This document shows, piece after piece, positions 17,174 through 29,919 of a stretch of 64,000 bases of DNA (within the stretch, counting starts at the first letter, position 1; each line of letters begins with the position of its first letter). The stretch comes from Myxococcaceae bacterium (GTDB lineage: Bacteria > Myxococcota_A > Polyangia > Polyangiales > Ga0077539). Made by a program: the position numbers and the translations under genes. The stretch is taken from positions 62,001 to 126,000 of the forward strand of contig SCUS01000041.1 of the NCBI GenBank assembly GCA_004297725.1, given 5' to 3'. Below the pieces are notes generated by a model. It saw nothing but the letters and a program-made list of their open reading frames with translations. It was not told the origin of the DNA and ran no database searches.

Positions 17174-18592
17174 CTACGCCTGGCGGAAGAGCTGGGCGTA
17201 GTAGTCGAACATCTCCTGGAAGCCCATCTGCGAGAAGAAGGTCGAGTAGGCCATCCAGATCGCGAGGCCGTTGAGGTCGCTGAAGAGCGGCGGGAGAAAC
17301 TTCGGCGGGCGCACCACGCCGTCGGCGACGCGCGACCAGAGCACCGGCACGTCCTCGTGCGCCACCTTCCCCACGAACAGGAACCTCACCAGCTCGGGCC
17401 TCGCCGCGCGGATGGCGGAGCGGATGAAGTGGTAGTTGGAGACGAGGCCCTTGGTGTACGAGATGTCCTTGGTGAAGGGCGCTCCGCCGACGAGCGTTCC
17501 GCCGCGGAAGACCCGCCGCGCGGCGTTGAAGCACTCCTCCTCCTCGTAGCCTTCGGTGCGGTGCCACTCGAACACGTCGAGGAAGTCCGCGCCGTCCTCC
17601 GCCTTGTCGATGGCGATGACCCGCTCGTTCAACCTCCGGGCGCGCCTCGGGTGGCTGCGGAAGGTGAGCACCTCCATCAGCACCGCGAGGCCCTCCTGCA
17701 CCGCGGTCGTCCTCGGCGGGCCCTTGGAGAGCCAGCGCGCCACGTGCTGCTGCGCGCCGTTGAGGCTCGTCGCGACGTGCACCCAGCCCTCGTGCACCTC
17801 CAGGATGTCCACGTCCACCTGGCTGAAGCGCGCCCCGCCGCGGATCTTCACGTAGTCCCCGCCCGCCGCGGCGTCGGCGATGATGCCGTCGTCGATGGCC
17901 ACGTTGACCGCGGAGTCACCGAAGTACTTCGTGAAGCGCCCCTGGAGGATGTCCACCACCTGCGACCCGTCGAGGTCCCGCGGCGGTTGGAGCCCCAGGG
18001 TGGGCTCGTCGAGGCTGTTGAGGAGGTTGTAGAGGGTGTGGGCGATGTCCCGGACGGTGGTGCTGCCGTCGGGGAAGGTGTCCTTGGGCGAGCCGTAGAG
18101 CCGCCGGGAGTACTCGTAGAACTCCGGCGTCCCCCGCACCGTGAGCATCGCGCACACGTCCCGGTACTCCAGGCAGGTCGCGCGGAGGATCCTCGCCAGC
18201 GCGTCGTCCGCCCCGAGCTCGCGGCGCACGGCGTCGGCGAGGTCCTGGAAGTCCCTGCCGCGGGCCACCGGGTCGAAGCCCAGCTCCACCCGGGAGTACC
18301 AGTCACCGTCGATGCGCGGCGGCTCCTTGAAGCGCGACTTGCGGAAGTTCTCCCAGACGTTGCCCTCCCACTTGAGCGCGTTGAGGATCCGAATGGGCTT
18401 CTGCGCCTCGGTCACCCGGTCGGCCAGCGAGGCCACGCGCTCCTTGTAGCTGCGCCACGGGCCCTCGACGACGGGCATCTCGGGCTCCGGGGCGAGCTCC
18501 GCGGGCTCGGCCTTGGCGGCGCCGCTCGTGGGCTCCTCGTTGCGCCCGCTGCGCCCTTCCGCGCGGGTCGACGTCTCTCTCGCGCGGGGCAT
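17174..18592 (-). CDS. DUF1704 family putative metallopeptidase with HExxxH (QEGLA-motif protein)
   Basis: A 472-residue protein of the family annotated as flavohaemoglobin expression-modulating QEGLA-motif protein (DUF1704). It contains HEGWVH at about 267-272, an HExxxH motif, and QEGLA at about 299-303. In the eukaryotic relatives of this family (MATCAP tubulin tyrosine carboxypeptidases) HExxxH plus a downstream Glu forms an unusual zinc site, so the bacterial protein is probably also a zinc carboxypeptidase-like enzyme. The first 45 residues are disordered (Glu/Pro/Ala-rich). The ATG overlaps the rimI stop (TGATG), making it last in the glpK-UPF0158-SurA_N-rimI-DUF1704 run. A TTG one codon earlier is possible. 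The substrate is unknown. Confidence 0.88.
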   Translation of the reverse strand: MPRARETSTRAEGRSGRNEEPTSGAAKAEPAELAPEPEMPVVEGPWRSYKERVASLADRVTEAQKPIRILNALKWEGNVWENFRKSRFKEPPRIDGDWYSRVELGFDPVARGRDFQDLADAVRRELGADDALARILRATCLEYRDVCAMLTVRGTPEFYEYSRRLYGSPKDTFPDGSTTVRDIAHTLYNLLNSLDEPTLGLQPPRDLDGSQVVDILQGRFTKYFGDSAVNVAIDDGIIADAAAGGDYVKIRGGARFSQVDVDILEVHEGWVHVATSLNGAQQHVARWLSKGPPRTTAVQEGLAVLMEVLTFRSHPRRARRLNERVIAIDKAEDGADFLDVFEWHRTEGYEEEECFNAARRVFRGGTLVGGAPFTKDISYTKGLVSNYHFIRSAIRAARPELVRFLFVGKVAHEDVPVLWSRVADGVVRPPKFLPPLFSDLNGLAIWMAYSTFFSQMGFQEMFDYYAQLFRQA

Positions 18593-19083
18593 CAACGGTC
18601 ACCGTAGACCGCGCGCCGCGCCGCCAGCAAGGAACCCTCCAGCGAGCACCGCATCACCAGCGCGTCCTCGCCGTCGTCGTAGTAACGGCGTCGCTCGGCC
18701 ACGACCTCGAAGCCTCGCGAGCGGTAGAGCCCCTGCGCCGCCGCGTTGTCCCGGCGCACCTCCAGCATCGAGCTGCGCGCGCCCTCCGCGAAGACCTCGT
18801 CCAGCGCGAAATCGAGCAGCATCGCAGCGAGGCCGCGGCGCTGTCGCTCCGGGCGGGTGGCGACGAAGTGCACCTCGAACTCGTCCGCCACCACCCAGCC
18901 GTCGAGGAAGGCCGCGACCTCGTCACCTGGGAGCTCCGCCACCCGCACCCGGGCCCACCCCCGGCTGAGCTCCGCCGCGAGCAGGTCGTCCGCCTCTTCG
19001 CGCCCGAAGCACGCCCGCTCGATGGACGCGAGCCCCGGGACGTCGAGCATCGTCGCGGGACGTATCCGCGGCGTCTCACGCAT
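18592..19083 (-). CDS. rimI: GNAT acetyltransferase, RimI type
   Basis: A 163-residue GNAT-fold protein, the usual RimI length. Seen are IRPATMLDVPGLASIERACF at the start, the acetyl-CoA loop RPERQRRGLAAMLL (Q/RxxGxG/A-like) and the C-terminal LEVRRDNAAAQGLYRSRGFEVVAERRRYY that is typical of RimI. RimI acetylates the N-terminal Ala of ribosomal protein S18 in enterobacteria; here the substrate may be that or other N-termini. The ATG lies eight bases inside the end of the upstream gene, and the stop overlaps the next start, so it is translationally coupled on both sides. Confidence 0.9.
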   Translation of the reverse strand: MRETPRIRPATMLDVPGLASIERACFGREEADDLLAAELSRGWARVRVAELPGDEVAAFLDGWVVADEFEVHFVATRPERQRRGLAAMLLDFALDEVFAEGARSSMLEVRRDNAAAQGLYRSRGFEVVAERRRYYDDGEDALVMRCSLEGSLLAARRAVYGDR

Positions 19084-19777
19084 CGACGAACCGCCGCACC
19101 CGCACCCGGCTGCCCAGCGCCCGCAGGTACTGCCGCAGCGCCCTCGGGAGCGCCCGCCGCAGCAGCTCGCGGCGGACCAGCGCTCGCCCCGCGGTGGGCG
19201 ACGCCGCCCCGGCGAGCAGCGGCCGAAACCTCTCCTGCTCCAGCGCCTGGGCCAGGTCGTCGTCCGAGGGCTCGAGCAGCTCGGGCCGGCGCGAGAGGAG
19301 GTAGCGCTCGGCCACCACCCGCCGGCGCAGCAGGGTGTCGAACTCCAGCGCCGAGGTGTGCGTCTCGCGGAGCAGCGCGTCGACGTCGACGGCGGGCGCC
19401 ATCCGCGAGGCCACCAGCTCCCTGGCCGCCGCGAGCTCGGCCGGGGTGACGCCGTCGAGGCCCGCGCGCTGCGCCTCACGCACCACCACCGCCTCGGCCA
19501 TGAGCTGCTCGAGGATGGGCAGGGAGACGGTGTCGTCGACCAGAGCGCGCAGCGCGTCGGGCGCCCCGCGCATCGCGAGCTCGGTGCGCAGCAGCAGCAC
19601 GAAGTCGCTCTGCAGGACGAAGCGCGGCGTCGGGTCGGACTCGGGCTCGATGGAGGCGAGGACGGAGTCGAGCTGCGCCTCACCGGGGGGCGGAGCCGAC
19701 CGGAGCACCGACTCGCTACCCAGGAGCTGCGCGATGAGCCCGCCGGTCAGCAGCGCCATCGCGGGGCCCCAGGGCAT
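19076..19777 (-). CDS. SurA_N-like helical protein, unknown
   Basis: A 233-residue protein. The N-terminus (GPAMALLTGGLIAQLLG) is weakly hydrophobic and could be an export signal. Residues about 75-125 (LPILEQLMAEAVVVREAQRAGLDGVTPAELAAARELVASR) resemble the SurA/PpiD N-terminal chaperone helices, but no parvulin isomerase domain follows. The C-terminal part is Arg/Leu-rich helix. It starts 3 bases after the UPF0158 stop and overlaps rimI, so it belongs to the glpK run. A periplasmic chaperone role is a guess from the helix pattern only. Confidence 0.7.
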   Translation of the reverse strand: MPWGPAMALLTGGLIAQLLGSESVLRSAPPPGEAQLDSVLASIEPESDPTPRFVLQSDFVLLLRTELAMRGAPDALRALVDDTVSLPILEQLMAEAVVVREAQRAGLDGVTPAELAAARELVASRMAPAVDVDALLRETHTSALEFDTLLRRRVVAERYLLSRRPELLEPSDDDLAQALEQERFRPLLAGAASPTAGRALVRRELLRRALPRALRQYLRALGSRVRVRRFVDA

Positions 19778-19780
19778 GGG

Positions 19781-20467
19781 TCAGTCGCCCTCGTGGTCGC
19801 GGGGATCGAAGGCGTCGGAGGCCGCGGCCTGGGCCCGGTCGCGCAGCCACTCCAGGAAGGCCAGGGCGGTCTCGAGGTCGCGCGATGGCACGCCGTCGAC
19901 CGCGTCGCGGAGGCGTCGGCGCAGGCCCTCGATGCCCATGCGGGCGCGCCGCAGGGTCTCGACGGCCTCGTCCTCCGCGGGGGTCTCCGTCGTGGGCTCC
20001 GGGGTCGGCGGGGTCCACACGACCCGGGGCACGGCCTCGAGGTCGTGCGAGTCGAGCCACGCCTCCATGCACGACCGCAGTCGCTCGGTGCGAAACTGGA
20101 ACCACCGCTCGCGGTCGGCGGGGAAGGTCAGCAGCACGTCCTTGAAGCGCCGGAAGGCCCCCTTGCCGTCGATGGCCGCGACCAGCCGCGTGCGCAGCTC
20201 GCCGTCCGGCACCGTGGCGATGAAGCGCTCCATCCAGCGGTACTGCTCCCGCGAGGACACCGGGTCGACGCGCAGGTAGCTGGCGTCGATGGCGATGCGC
20301 TGATGCATCGTGGGGTCGGCCACGCCGTCGACCACGCGCAGCACCTCGCCGGTCGATCGGTGGAGGTACGAGTGCACCTCCGGGGCGTTGTTCTCGAAGG
20401 CGTCTTCCAGCGCCTCCCACGAGATCTCCAGCCGGGTCCTCTCGCGGGTCGTCTCTTCGTCGGTCAT
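19781..20467 (-). CDS. UPF0158 family protein
   Basis: A 228-residue cytoplasmic protein. The N-terminal block ISWEALEDAFENN, EVHSYLHRSTGEVLRV and the later FKDVLLTFPADRERWFQF match UPF0158, a family of unknown biochemical role. The C-terminal 70 residues are a Pro/Thr/Glu-rich linker followed by an Arg-rich helix not usual for the family. It lies 6 bases after glpK and 3 before the SurA_N-like gene. Confidence 0.85.
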   Translation of the reverse strand: MTDEETTRERTRLEISWEALEDAFENNAPEVHSYLHRSTGEVLRVVDGVADPTMHQRIAIDASYLRVDPVSSREQYRWMERFIATVPDGELRTRLVAAIDGKGAFRRFKDVLLTFPADRERWFQFRTERLRSCMEAWLDSHDLEAVPRVVWTPPTPEPTTETPAEDEAVETLRRARMGIEGLRRRLRDAVDGVPSRDLETALAFLEWLRDRAQAAASDAFDPRDHEGD

Positions 20468-20473
20468 CGCAGT

Positions 20474-21967
<1,494 letters not shown>

Positions 21968-22079
21968 GGTTCTTGATACCCAACGGATGTATCGGGACGC
22001 AGGGGGTGGTGGCAAGCAGCGATCGCGGCGCCCGCGGCGATCGGGCGCCCCCTGGGCGGCGGTGGTACGCTCGGCGCCC

Positions 22080-22670
22080 ATGATGACTCGCGAGGAGTTC
22101 GAGAGGGTCGTGCGGGCGATGCGGGCGGAGGGCGTACCGCTGTCGATGCCCAACCTGATGGTGCGAACCGAGCTGCCTCGGCACACGATCCAGGAGTGGC
22201 TCGACGACATCGACCAGCCCCGGCCCGCCGAGTCGTCGGCGGCGAAGAAGACCGTCGCGGGCAAAGGGGTCGACGCCATCGACAGCCTCCGCGAGGGCTT
22301 CGACGCGCTCAGAGACCGCGTGGTGAAGGACGCCGCCACCCGCGTGGTGAGAGAGAAGCTCGGCCTCGATGACGAGCCCCCGGCTGAGCGTCGGGCGAAG
22401 ACGTCCCGCGCCCCGAAGGCCCGGCGCGACCTCCGCCTCGCCGCGCTCTTCGGCATCCTGGGCGGCCCCATCGGGCTCTTCTACGCGGCGCCGCTGCTCA
22501 CCGCGGGCATCGCCAGCGCCATCTACGTCGCGGCGGTGCTCGCGCTGCTCTTCATCCCGCTCATCGGCACCGCGGCGCTCTTCTACCTCGTGCCCCTGGT
22601 GCACCTCGCCTGCGCGGCGCTGGGCCCGGCCTACGCCTGGCGCTTCAACCGCGTCGGGGCGCGCTCGGCG

Positions 22671-22685
<15 letters not shown>
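22080..22685 (+). CDS. Membrane protein with helical N-terminus, unknown
   Basis: A 201-residue protein. The first 45 residues ([40 protein letters not shown]) look like a helix-turn-helix-type domain. A Lys/Arg-rich linker follows, then three membrane segments at about 120-138, 142-160 and 163-182. Adjacent ATGs at 22080 and 22083 are both possible starts. A TACGCT hexamer 8 bases upstream and no Shine-Dalgarno suggest a leaderless start. The 3' end overlaps the M14 peptidase gene by 15 bases in convergent orientation. Function unknown. Confidence 0.7.
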
Positions 22686-24416
<1,731 letters not shown>

Positions 24417-24438
24417 CTCCGACCTCAACGTTTCTTCT

Positions 24439-25677
24439 TCAGGGGTACCAGGTGGTCATCCCGACGAGCAGCGTGTCCTGCCCGCGGGCGTTGGCGATCC
24501 AGGCTCCGTCCGGCGACTGCATCACGGTCCCTCGGTGGAAGAGCGCCCCGTCGGACTCGTCGTGACGGTACTCCAAGCGCATCGAGACGTTGGGGTGCGG
24601 ACGCACGTCGAGCGTCACCGTCCCCGAACCCACCACGCTCGCGCCGTCGAGAAACATCCCCGAGGCCCCGTCGGGGACCCGCTCGAAGACCGCGTCGGCG
24701 CGCACCGCCGCGTAGAGCCAGCGGGAGAGCCGAGCTCGGGCGTAGAGCGCGAGGCCCGCGAAGTAGTCGTCGCCGAAGCGGTTGCGCTCGTAGGCGCCGA
24801 AGAAGTTGCCGCTCACGGACACCCTCGCGCCCAGCGGCCAGTGCGCCCAGGCGTCGACCACCTGGCGCACCGCCGGACCCTCCGGGGCGCCGAGCGAGCG
24901 CTCCGCCCCGAGGCCGTACTGCACCGACGCGTAGGCCATCGACTCCAGGTCTTCGTCGTCGTTGTCGCGGCACCCTTCGCCCGAGGGACGGTCGACCCAG
25001 AACCACGTGAGGATGCCCGTCTTGCCGGCCGTGCGGTCGTCGGTGATCTGATCCCACCCGTTGAAGAGCCCGAGCGTGAGCTCGTGCCGACAGCCGAGCG
25101 GAACCGTCACCCTCGCGCCCGCCACCTGCGTCGGCGAGAGGGCGAAGAGCGTGGAGGTCGACCAGTTCCAGTTCTCGTGCACCGAGAGGTCTTCGATGGT
25201 GAAGGGCGCCACGTAGAGCCCCGCGTCGAGGGTCACGCCGTACCCGAGCGGAGTCCGCCACGCGATGGTGGCCTCCTGCAACACCCGCCAGAGCAGGTCG
25301 CTCTCCAGCGTGCGAGCGCTCCCCGCCGGGGTGCCGACGGTCTCGGTGATCACCCCCGTCTGAAGCGCCACGCGCCCGTACACCGGACCCAGCGCCCAGT
25401 CTGCGCTCAGCACCACGTTCTGGAGCGAGAAGAGGTCGTGCCTGCGGTCGTAGTAGCGGAGCTCGTTCAGCCCGCTCGATGGACGGTTGAAGTTGTACGA
25501 ATAGAAGCCCTCGATGTAGCCGCCGAAGCTCACCGATCGGGCCGCGCCCCCACGGCTCGGGGGCACCGCCTCCGGGCGGCTGGGTGTCGGCGGCGGGGGC
25601 TGCGGCTGGGCCCGCGCGACGCCCGGTGCGAGCAGGAGCGCGCCCGACATCCATACCCACGTCGCCACTCGCAGCAC
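24439..25677 (-). CDS. Outer-membrane beta-barrel protein (porin-like)
   Basis: A 412-residue protein. The GTG at 25677 gives a clear signal peptide ([22 protein letters not shown]), followed by a Pro-rich linker and a barrel beginning [20 protein letters not shown]. Alternating strands end in the C-terminal aromatic [10 protein letters not shown], as expected for outer-membrane insertion. The pattern fits the putative beta-barrel porin (BBP2-type) families. The open frame extends 35 codons upstream, but that part is Cys-rich and not a signal. It lies divergent from the DUF4114 gene and just ahead of the M14 peptidase. The transported solute is unknown. Confidence 0.85.
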   Translation of the reverse strand: MLRVATWVWMSGALLLAPGVARAQPQPPPPTPSRPEAVPPSRGGAARSVSFGGYIEGFYSYNFNRPSSGLNELRYYDRRHDLFSLQNVVLSADWALGPVYGRVALQTGVITETVGTPAGSARTLESDLLWRVLQEATIAWRTPLGYGVTLDAGLYVAPFTIEDLSVHENWNWSTSTLFALSPTQVAGARVTVPLGCRHELTLGLFNGWDQITDDRTAGKTGILTWFWVDRPSGEGCRDNDDEDLESMAYASVQYGLGAERSLGAPEGPAVRQVVDAWAHWPLGARVSVSGNFFGAYERNRFGDDYFAGLALYARARLSRWLYAAVRADAVFERVPDGASGMFLDGASVVGSGTVTLDVRPHPNVSMRLEYRHDESDGALFHRGTVMQSPDGAWIANARGQDTLLVGMTTWYP

Positions 25678-25752
25678 GTCGCCCAAAGACCTCTCGCCGG
25701 TCGCACTATCACCGCAGCCCGCGGGCAATGAAACGCCTTTCCGACAGACTCG

Positions 25753-25781
25753 TTGACAACACCACGGCCCGCCCCGATGCA
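25753..25781 (+). promoter_or_regulatory. Promoter of the DUF4114/MYXO-CTERM gene
   Basis: Consensus -35 TTGACA at 25753-25758, 17-base spacer, then GATGCA at 25776-25781. The ATG follows after nine bases and has no Shine-Dalgarno, so the transcript should begin at or next to the start codon (leaderless). Confidence 0.5.
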
Positions 25782-25790
25782 TCTGGGCCT

Positions 25791-27335
25791 ATGCGAGTCT
25801 TCATAGCGCCCCACGTCGCCCTCATCGCATGGACTCTCGCGACCGCGGCGAGCGCCCAGGTGCGGCAGCCTGACGGCACCGTCGTCCCGCAGCCCGCCGA
25901 CGGCGCGCCCTCGCTGCAGGAGTACCTCAACCGACGCATGGAGGTGGGGCTCGACGTGCGCCGAGACGCCGCGGTGACCCCCGAGCGCTTCACCCCGGGC
26001 TGCTCCATCCGCTTCACCGTGGTGGCCCGCGACTCCGGCTACGAGAACTCCTTCGGCTGGTACAACGTCGTCCCCGGCAGCGCTCCCCCCGCGAGCGACC
26101 TGCACGAGCTCGTGGGGCCCACCGCGCCGGAGGGCTTCACCGCGACGCTCGACTTCCGCTCCAACCCCGCCTGGCGCGGCGGCGAGATCGGCTTCTACCT
26201 CCGCACGCCTCCCCCCTACGTCTACTACTCCGAGCGCGCCTACCAGCCCGACCGCGACGTCTCCATGGGCTTCGTACACCTCCTCATCTACGACTCGCGC
26301 GCCACGCCCAACGCCTTCTATTTCGCCTGGGAAGACCTCTTCAACGGCGGCGACAACGACTTTCAAGACCTGCTGATGATCGTCGACAACCTGGTGTGCG
26401 CGGGCGGCGGAGACCGCTGCGACACCGGCGAGCCGGGGGTCTGCTCGCTGGGCGTCCGCCAGTGCCGCAGCGGCGCGCTCGCGTGCGTGCGCAGCACCGG
26501 CCCCACGGCGGAGCGCTGCGACGGCCTCGACAACGACTGCGACGGCATGGTCGACGACGGCGACGGACTCTGCGGCGCGCGGCTGGTCTGCGACCGAGGG
26601 GTGTGCCTCGACCGCTGCACCCAGGAGCTCGGCTGCGGCCCCGGCTTCGCCTGCTCCGACCGCGGCACCTGCGTCGAGGACGCGTGCGCCACGGTCACCT
26701 GCCCGGCGGGCCGCGTCTGCCGCGGAGGCATGTGCCGCGAGGCCTGCGAGGGCGTCACCTGCCCGCACGGCCAGGTGTGCCGCGTGGGTCGCTGCGTCGA
26801 CCCCTGCGCGGGGCTCACCTGCGAGGGCGACCAGGTGTGCGTGGCCGGGGTCTGCCAGACGCGCTGTCCCTGCCGCCGCTGCGGCGCGGGCGAGTCGTGC
26901 TTCACCGACGGCCGCTGCCGCCCGATGGCCTGCGCCACCGTGAGCTGCCCGGCGGGCTCCTACTGCGAGGCCGGCGCCTGCCGCGACGCGTGCGCCGGGG
27001 CGGCGTGCCCCAACCGCGGAGCCTGCGTGACCGGGGTCTGCCAGGAGCCGGTGGCGGTGGACGCCGGGGTGCGCCCCGACGCGGGGCTGCCGCCGAGAGA
27101 CAGCGGCATGCTCTTCATGGACGTCGGAGCCGTCGATGCGGGGAACGACGCCGGGACGAGGGACGCCGCGCTCGATGTCGGGGGAGCGGACGTCGAGCTG
27201 CTGTTGGATGATCCGAGCGCCAACTGCGCGTGCAGCGCCCCGGGGTCGGGGGCTACGCGCGGCCGTTCGTGGGGGTTGCTGGCGCTCGCGGCGGGGCTCG
27301 TGACGCGACGACGGAAGCGGGCCGCTCAGCCCTGA
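25791..27335 (+). CDS. Surface protein: DUF4114 domain, Cys-rich repeats and MYXO-CTERM tail
   Basis: A 514-residue exported protein. Signal peptide at 1-22 (ALIAWTLATAASAQ). The DUF4114 domain ends near residue 200 with FYFAWEDLFNGGDNDFQDLL, a calcium-site-like motif typical of that family. Residues about 205-420 hold a run of Cys-rich modules (TCPAGRVCRGGMCREACEG type), preceded by an RCDGLDNDCDGMVDDGDG motif of the myxobacterial metal-binding kind. An Asp/Ala linker leads to a C-terminal CACS, a hydrophobic stretch (WGLLALAAGLV) and RRRKR, a MYXO-CTERM-type sorting signal for surface display. It overlaps the next convergent gene by ten bases. Probably cell-surface binding or adhesion. Confidence 0.9.
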   Translation: MRVFIAPHVALIAWTLATAASAQVRQPDGTVVPQPADGAPSLQEYLNRRMEVGLDVRRDAAVTPERFTPGCSIRFTVVARDSGYENSFGWYNVVPGSAPPASDLHELVGPTAPEGFTATLDFRSNPAWRGGEIGFYLRTPPPYVYYSERAYQPDRDVSMGFVHLLIYDSRATPNAFYFAWEDLFNGGDNDFQDLLMIVDNLVCAGGGDRCDTGEPGVCSLGVRQCRSGALACVRSTGPTAERCDGLDNDCDGMVDDGDGLCGARLVCDRGVCLDRCTQELGCGPGFACSDRGTCVEDACATVTCPAGRVCRGGMCREACEGVTCPHGQVCRVGRCVDPCAGLTCEGDQVCVAGVCQTRCPCRRCGAGESCFTDGRCRPMACATVSCPAGSYCEAGACRDACAGAACPNRGACVTGVCQEPVAVDAGVRPDAGLPPRDSGMLFMDVGAVDAGNDAGTRDAALDVGGADVELLLDDPSANCACSAPGSGATRGRSWGLLALAAGLVTRRRKRAAQP

Positions 27336-27772
27336 TCGTGGCGGCGGTGGTGGTGCCGGTGGCGCGCGTGCCGACGATGGTGCCGGTGGGGCGAGGCGGG
27401 GGCGATCACCGGCGCGGGAAGGCTCGGAGCCTGGGCCGGCGGAGCGACCGCTGCGGGCGCCGGGGCGGCGACGACCTCGTGGGGGGAGACGACGTCGAGC
27501 CGGGCGCCGAGGTCTGAGCTCCTCGAGACGTTGGCCTCGGCGGAGGCGGAGGTCTGGTCGACGATCACCCCGGCGCCGAGCATTCCGCCGAGCAGCATGA
27601 GCGTCACGGCGACGGCGCTCGAGGCATGCGCGAAGGCACCCCGCCAGCGCGACGAGCCAGGGTCGACGAGCTCCCGGAGGTGCTCGTTCTCGGCGCGGAG
27701 AAGGTCGTTCTCGGCCTGGAGGGCGGCCGCGCGGGAGAGGGCGGCGGCGCGGTCATCGCAGTAGGCGCGCAT
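27326..27772 (-). CDS. Coiled-coil single-pass membrane protein with His/Arg-rich tail
   Basis: A 148-residue protein from the ATG at 27772. Residues 8-35 are a heptad-like coiled coil (AALSRAAALQAENDLLRAEN). One membrane helix lies at about 50-71 (SSAVAVTLMLLGGMLGAGVIV). A Pro/Ala linker (about 100-125) leads to a final 20-residue tail made almost only of His and Arg (HRHHRRHARHRHHH). The layout resembles a cytoplasmic dimeriser with a periplasmic basic, metal- or polyanion-binding tail. An 18-codon upstream extension is less likely. No family recognised; its 3' end overlaps the MYXO-CTERM gene. Confidence 0.7.
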   Translation of the reverse strand: MRAYCDDRAAALSRAAALQAENDLLRAENEHLRELVDPGSSRWRGAFAHASSAVAVTLMLLGGMLGAGVIVDQTSASAEANVSRSSDLGARLDVVSPHEVVAAPAPAAVAPPAQAPSLPAPVIAPASPHRHHRRHARHRHHHRRHDQG

Positions 27773-27894
27773 GGGAGGGCGATCGTACACCCGCGCTACG
27801 CCGGGAAGTCCAGCGCCCCGGACCACGGGGGATGACGGGGCGTCCGCGCCGTCGACGCCCTGGCGCGCGCGTGAGACTCCTGCGGCACGACCCG

Positions 27895-29919
27895 ATGGAG
27901 ACGGTGCCCCTGCTCGACGAACTGGCCATCATCGCGGCGCTCGCGGTGGCGGTCACCGTCGTCCTGGCGAGGTTCAAGCTGCCCACCGTGGCGGGGCTCC
28001 TGGCCGCCGGGGCGCTGCTCGGCCCGACGGGCCTCGGGCTCGTGCGGTCGATGCACGCCATCGAGGTGCTCGCCGAGGTCGGCGTGGTGCTGCTGCTGTT
28101 CACCATCGGGCTGGAGTTCTCGCTCGAGCGGCTGCGCCACATCTTCCGCCAGGCCGCCGTCGGGGGAGCGCTGCAGGTCGGGCTCACCACCGCGGTGACC
28201 ACCGGCATCGCCGTCGCGCTCGGGGAGCCCATCGGCCACGGGATCTTCTTCGGCTTCGTCTTCGCGCTCTCCAGCACCGCCATCGTGCTGCGGGCCCTCG
28301 GCGAGCGGCGGGAGCTCGACGCCCCGCACGGCCGCTTCATCGTCGGCACCCTGATCTTCCAGGACCTCTGCGTCGTGCCGATGGTGCTGGTCGTGCCGCT
28401 CCTGGGCGGCTCGGCGCCCGCCGGGCAGGCCGCGGTCGGCATCGCGCTCGCGATGCTCAAGGCCGTCGTCGTCGTGGTGGGCACCGTGGGCCTCTCCCGC
28501 TTCGTCGTGCCCAGGGTGCTCGCCTGGGTGGACGCGAGCCGCAGCCGCGAGGTGTTCCTGTTGGCGATCCTCGCGCTCTGCATCGGCACCGCGTGGCTCA
28601 CCTCGCTCGCGGGCCTCTCCCTCGCGCTCGGGGCCTTCCTCGGCGGAATGGTCGTCGCGGACACGGAGTACGGCCACCGCGCGATGGGCGACATCCTCCC
28701 GCTGCGCGACGCCTTCGTCAGCATCTTCTTCGTCTCCCTGGGGATGCTCTTCGACGTGCGCGTCGTCGTGGCCCACCCGGGCTTCGTGGGCCTGCTGGTC
28801 CTCGGGTTCCTCGTGGGCAAGGGGCTGCTCGCGACCCTCGCGGCCATGGCGATGCGCTTCCCGGCGCGCGTGGCCTGGCTCGCGGGCGTGGGGCTCGCGC
28901 AGTTCGGCGAGTTCGGCTTCGTCCTCACCCGGCTCGCTCAGTCGCGAGGCATCGCCGAGGAGAGGGAGGTGGGACCGCTCCTGGCGGCGGGCATCGTGAG
29001 CATGTTCGTCGCCCCGCTGCTGGTGCGCATCGCGCCGCACATCACCGCCGGCGAGCGGCTGCTCGCGCCCCTCGAGCGGCTCATCGGCGTGCGGAGCATC
29101 GACGAGGCCGACGAGGGCCACGCGACGCTGGAGAACCACGTGGTGGTGGTGGGCTACGGGCTCGCCGGGCGCTTCGCCGCGAAGGCCCTGATGGCCAGCG
29201 GGACGCCGCTCGTGGTGCTGGAGCTCGACGCCGAGATCGTCCGCCGCGGCAGGGCGCAGGGCATCCCCATCTACTACGCCGACGCGACGAGCGTGGAGGC
29301 GCTGGGCCACGCGCACCTCGCCGGGTCGCGCCTGCTGGTGCTGCTCATGAACGACCCCCAGGCGGCGCTCCGGGTGGTGGACACCGCGCGCCGGGTCGCT
29401 CCGGAGGTGCCGATCCTGATGCGCACCCGCCACCTGACCGAGCGCGACAGGCTCCTGGGAATGGGGGCGAGCGACGTCGTGGCCGAGGAGGTGGAGGGCG
29501 CCATCGAGGTGATCGCCCGGATGCTCCGCGCGCTGGAGCTCCCTCGCAACGTGATCGACGAGCGCATCGAGGCGGTGCGCGCCGAGACCCAGTCGACGGA
29601 GCGCAGGCAGACCGTGCCGCGCGCCGTGCTGCGCGACGTGCGAGGGCTCGACGAGCTGAAGATCGAGAGCGCGGTCATCCGCGAGGGGAGCCCCGCGTCG
29701 GGCCGGTCGGCGGTGTCCCTGCGGCTGCGGAGCGTGACCGGCGCGCTGGTGGTCGGGGTGCGCCGAGGCGAGCAGCTCATGGAGCGGCCGGACCCCAACG
29801 TGCCCTTCGAGCCGGGAGACGTGGTGTATTTCGTGGGCACGCCGGGGGCCGTGCAGCGGGCCCTCGAGCAGTTCAACCCCAGGGCGCCGGTCAGCCCAGG
29901 AGAAGACCCGCGACCGTGA
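27895..29919 (+). CDS. CPA2 K+/H+ antiporter with RCK (TrkA) domains
   Basis: A 674-residue inner-membrane protein. Residues 1-390 have about twelve helices with CPA2 signatures: [41 protein letters not shown] and the ion-site motif [12 protein letters not shown] (Gln-Asp pair of Kef-like carriers). At about 416-535 an RCK N-terminal domain begins [13 protein letters not shown], a GxGxxG NAD(H)-binding loop. At about 590-670 an RCK_C/TrkA-C domain follows. It exchanges K+ (or Na+) for protons and is probably gated by nucleotide binding. The start is placed at [10 protein letters not shown], because the 21 upstream codons are Arg-rich and non-family. It converges on menA with a 29-base overlap. 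Confidence 0.94.
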   Translation: METVPLLDELAIIAALAVAVTVVLARFKLPTVAGLLAAGALLGPTGLGLVRSMHAIEVLAEVGVVLLLFTIGLEFSLERLRHIFRQAAVGGALQVGLTTAVTTGIAVALGEPIGHGIFFGFVFALSSTAIVLRALGERRELDAPHGRFIVGTLIFQDLCVVPMVLVVPLLGGSAPAGQAAVGIALAMLKAVVVVVGTVGLSRFVVPRVLAWVDASRSREVFLLAILALCIGTAWLTSLAGLSLALGAFLGGMVVADTEYGHRAMGDILPLRDAFVSIFFVSLGMLFDVRVVVAHPGFVGLLVLGFLVGKGLLATLAAMAMRFPARVAWLAGVGLAQFGEFGFVLTRLAQSRGIAEEREVGPLLAAGIVSMFVAPLLVRIAPHITAGERLLAPLERLIGVRSIDEADEGHATLENHVVVVGYGLAGRFAAKALMASGTPLVVLELDAEIVRRGRAQGIPIYYADATSVEALGHAHLAGSRLLVLLMNDPQAALRVVDTARRVAPEVPILMRTRHLTERDRLLGMGASDVVAEEVEGAIEVIARMLRALELPRNVIDERIEAVRAETQSTERRQTVPRAVLRDVRGLDELKIESAVIREGSPASGRSAVSLRLRSVTGALVVGVRRGEQLMERPDPNVPFEPGDVVYFVGTPGAVQRALEQFNPRAPVSPGEDPRP

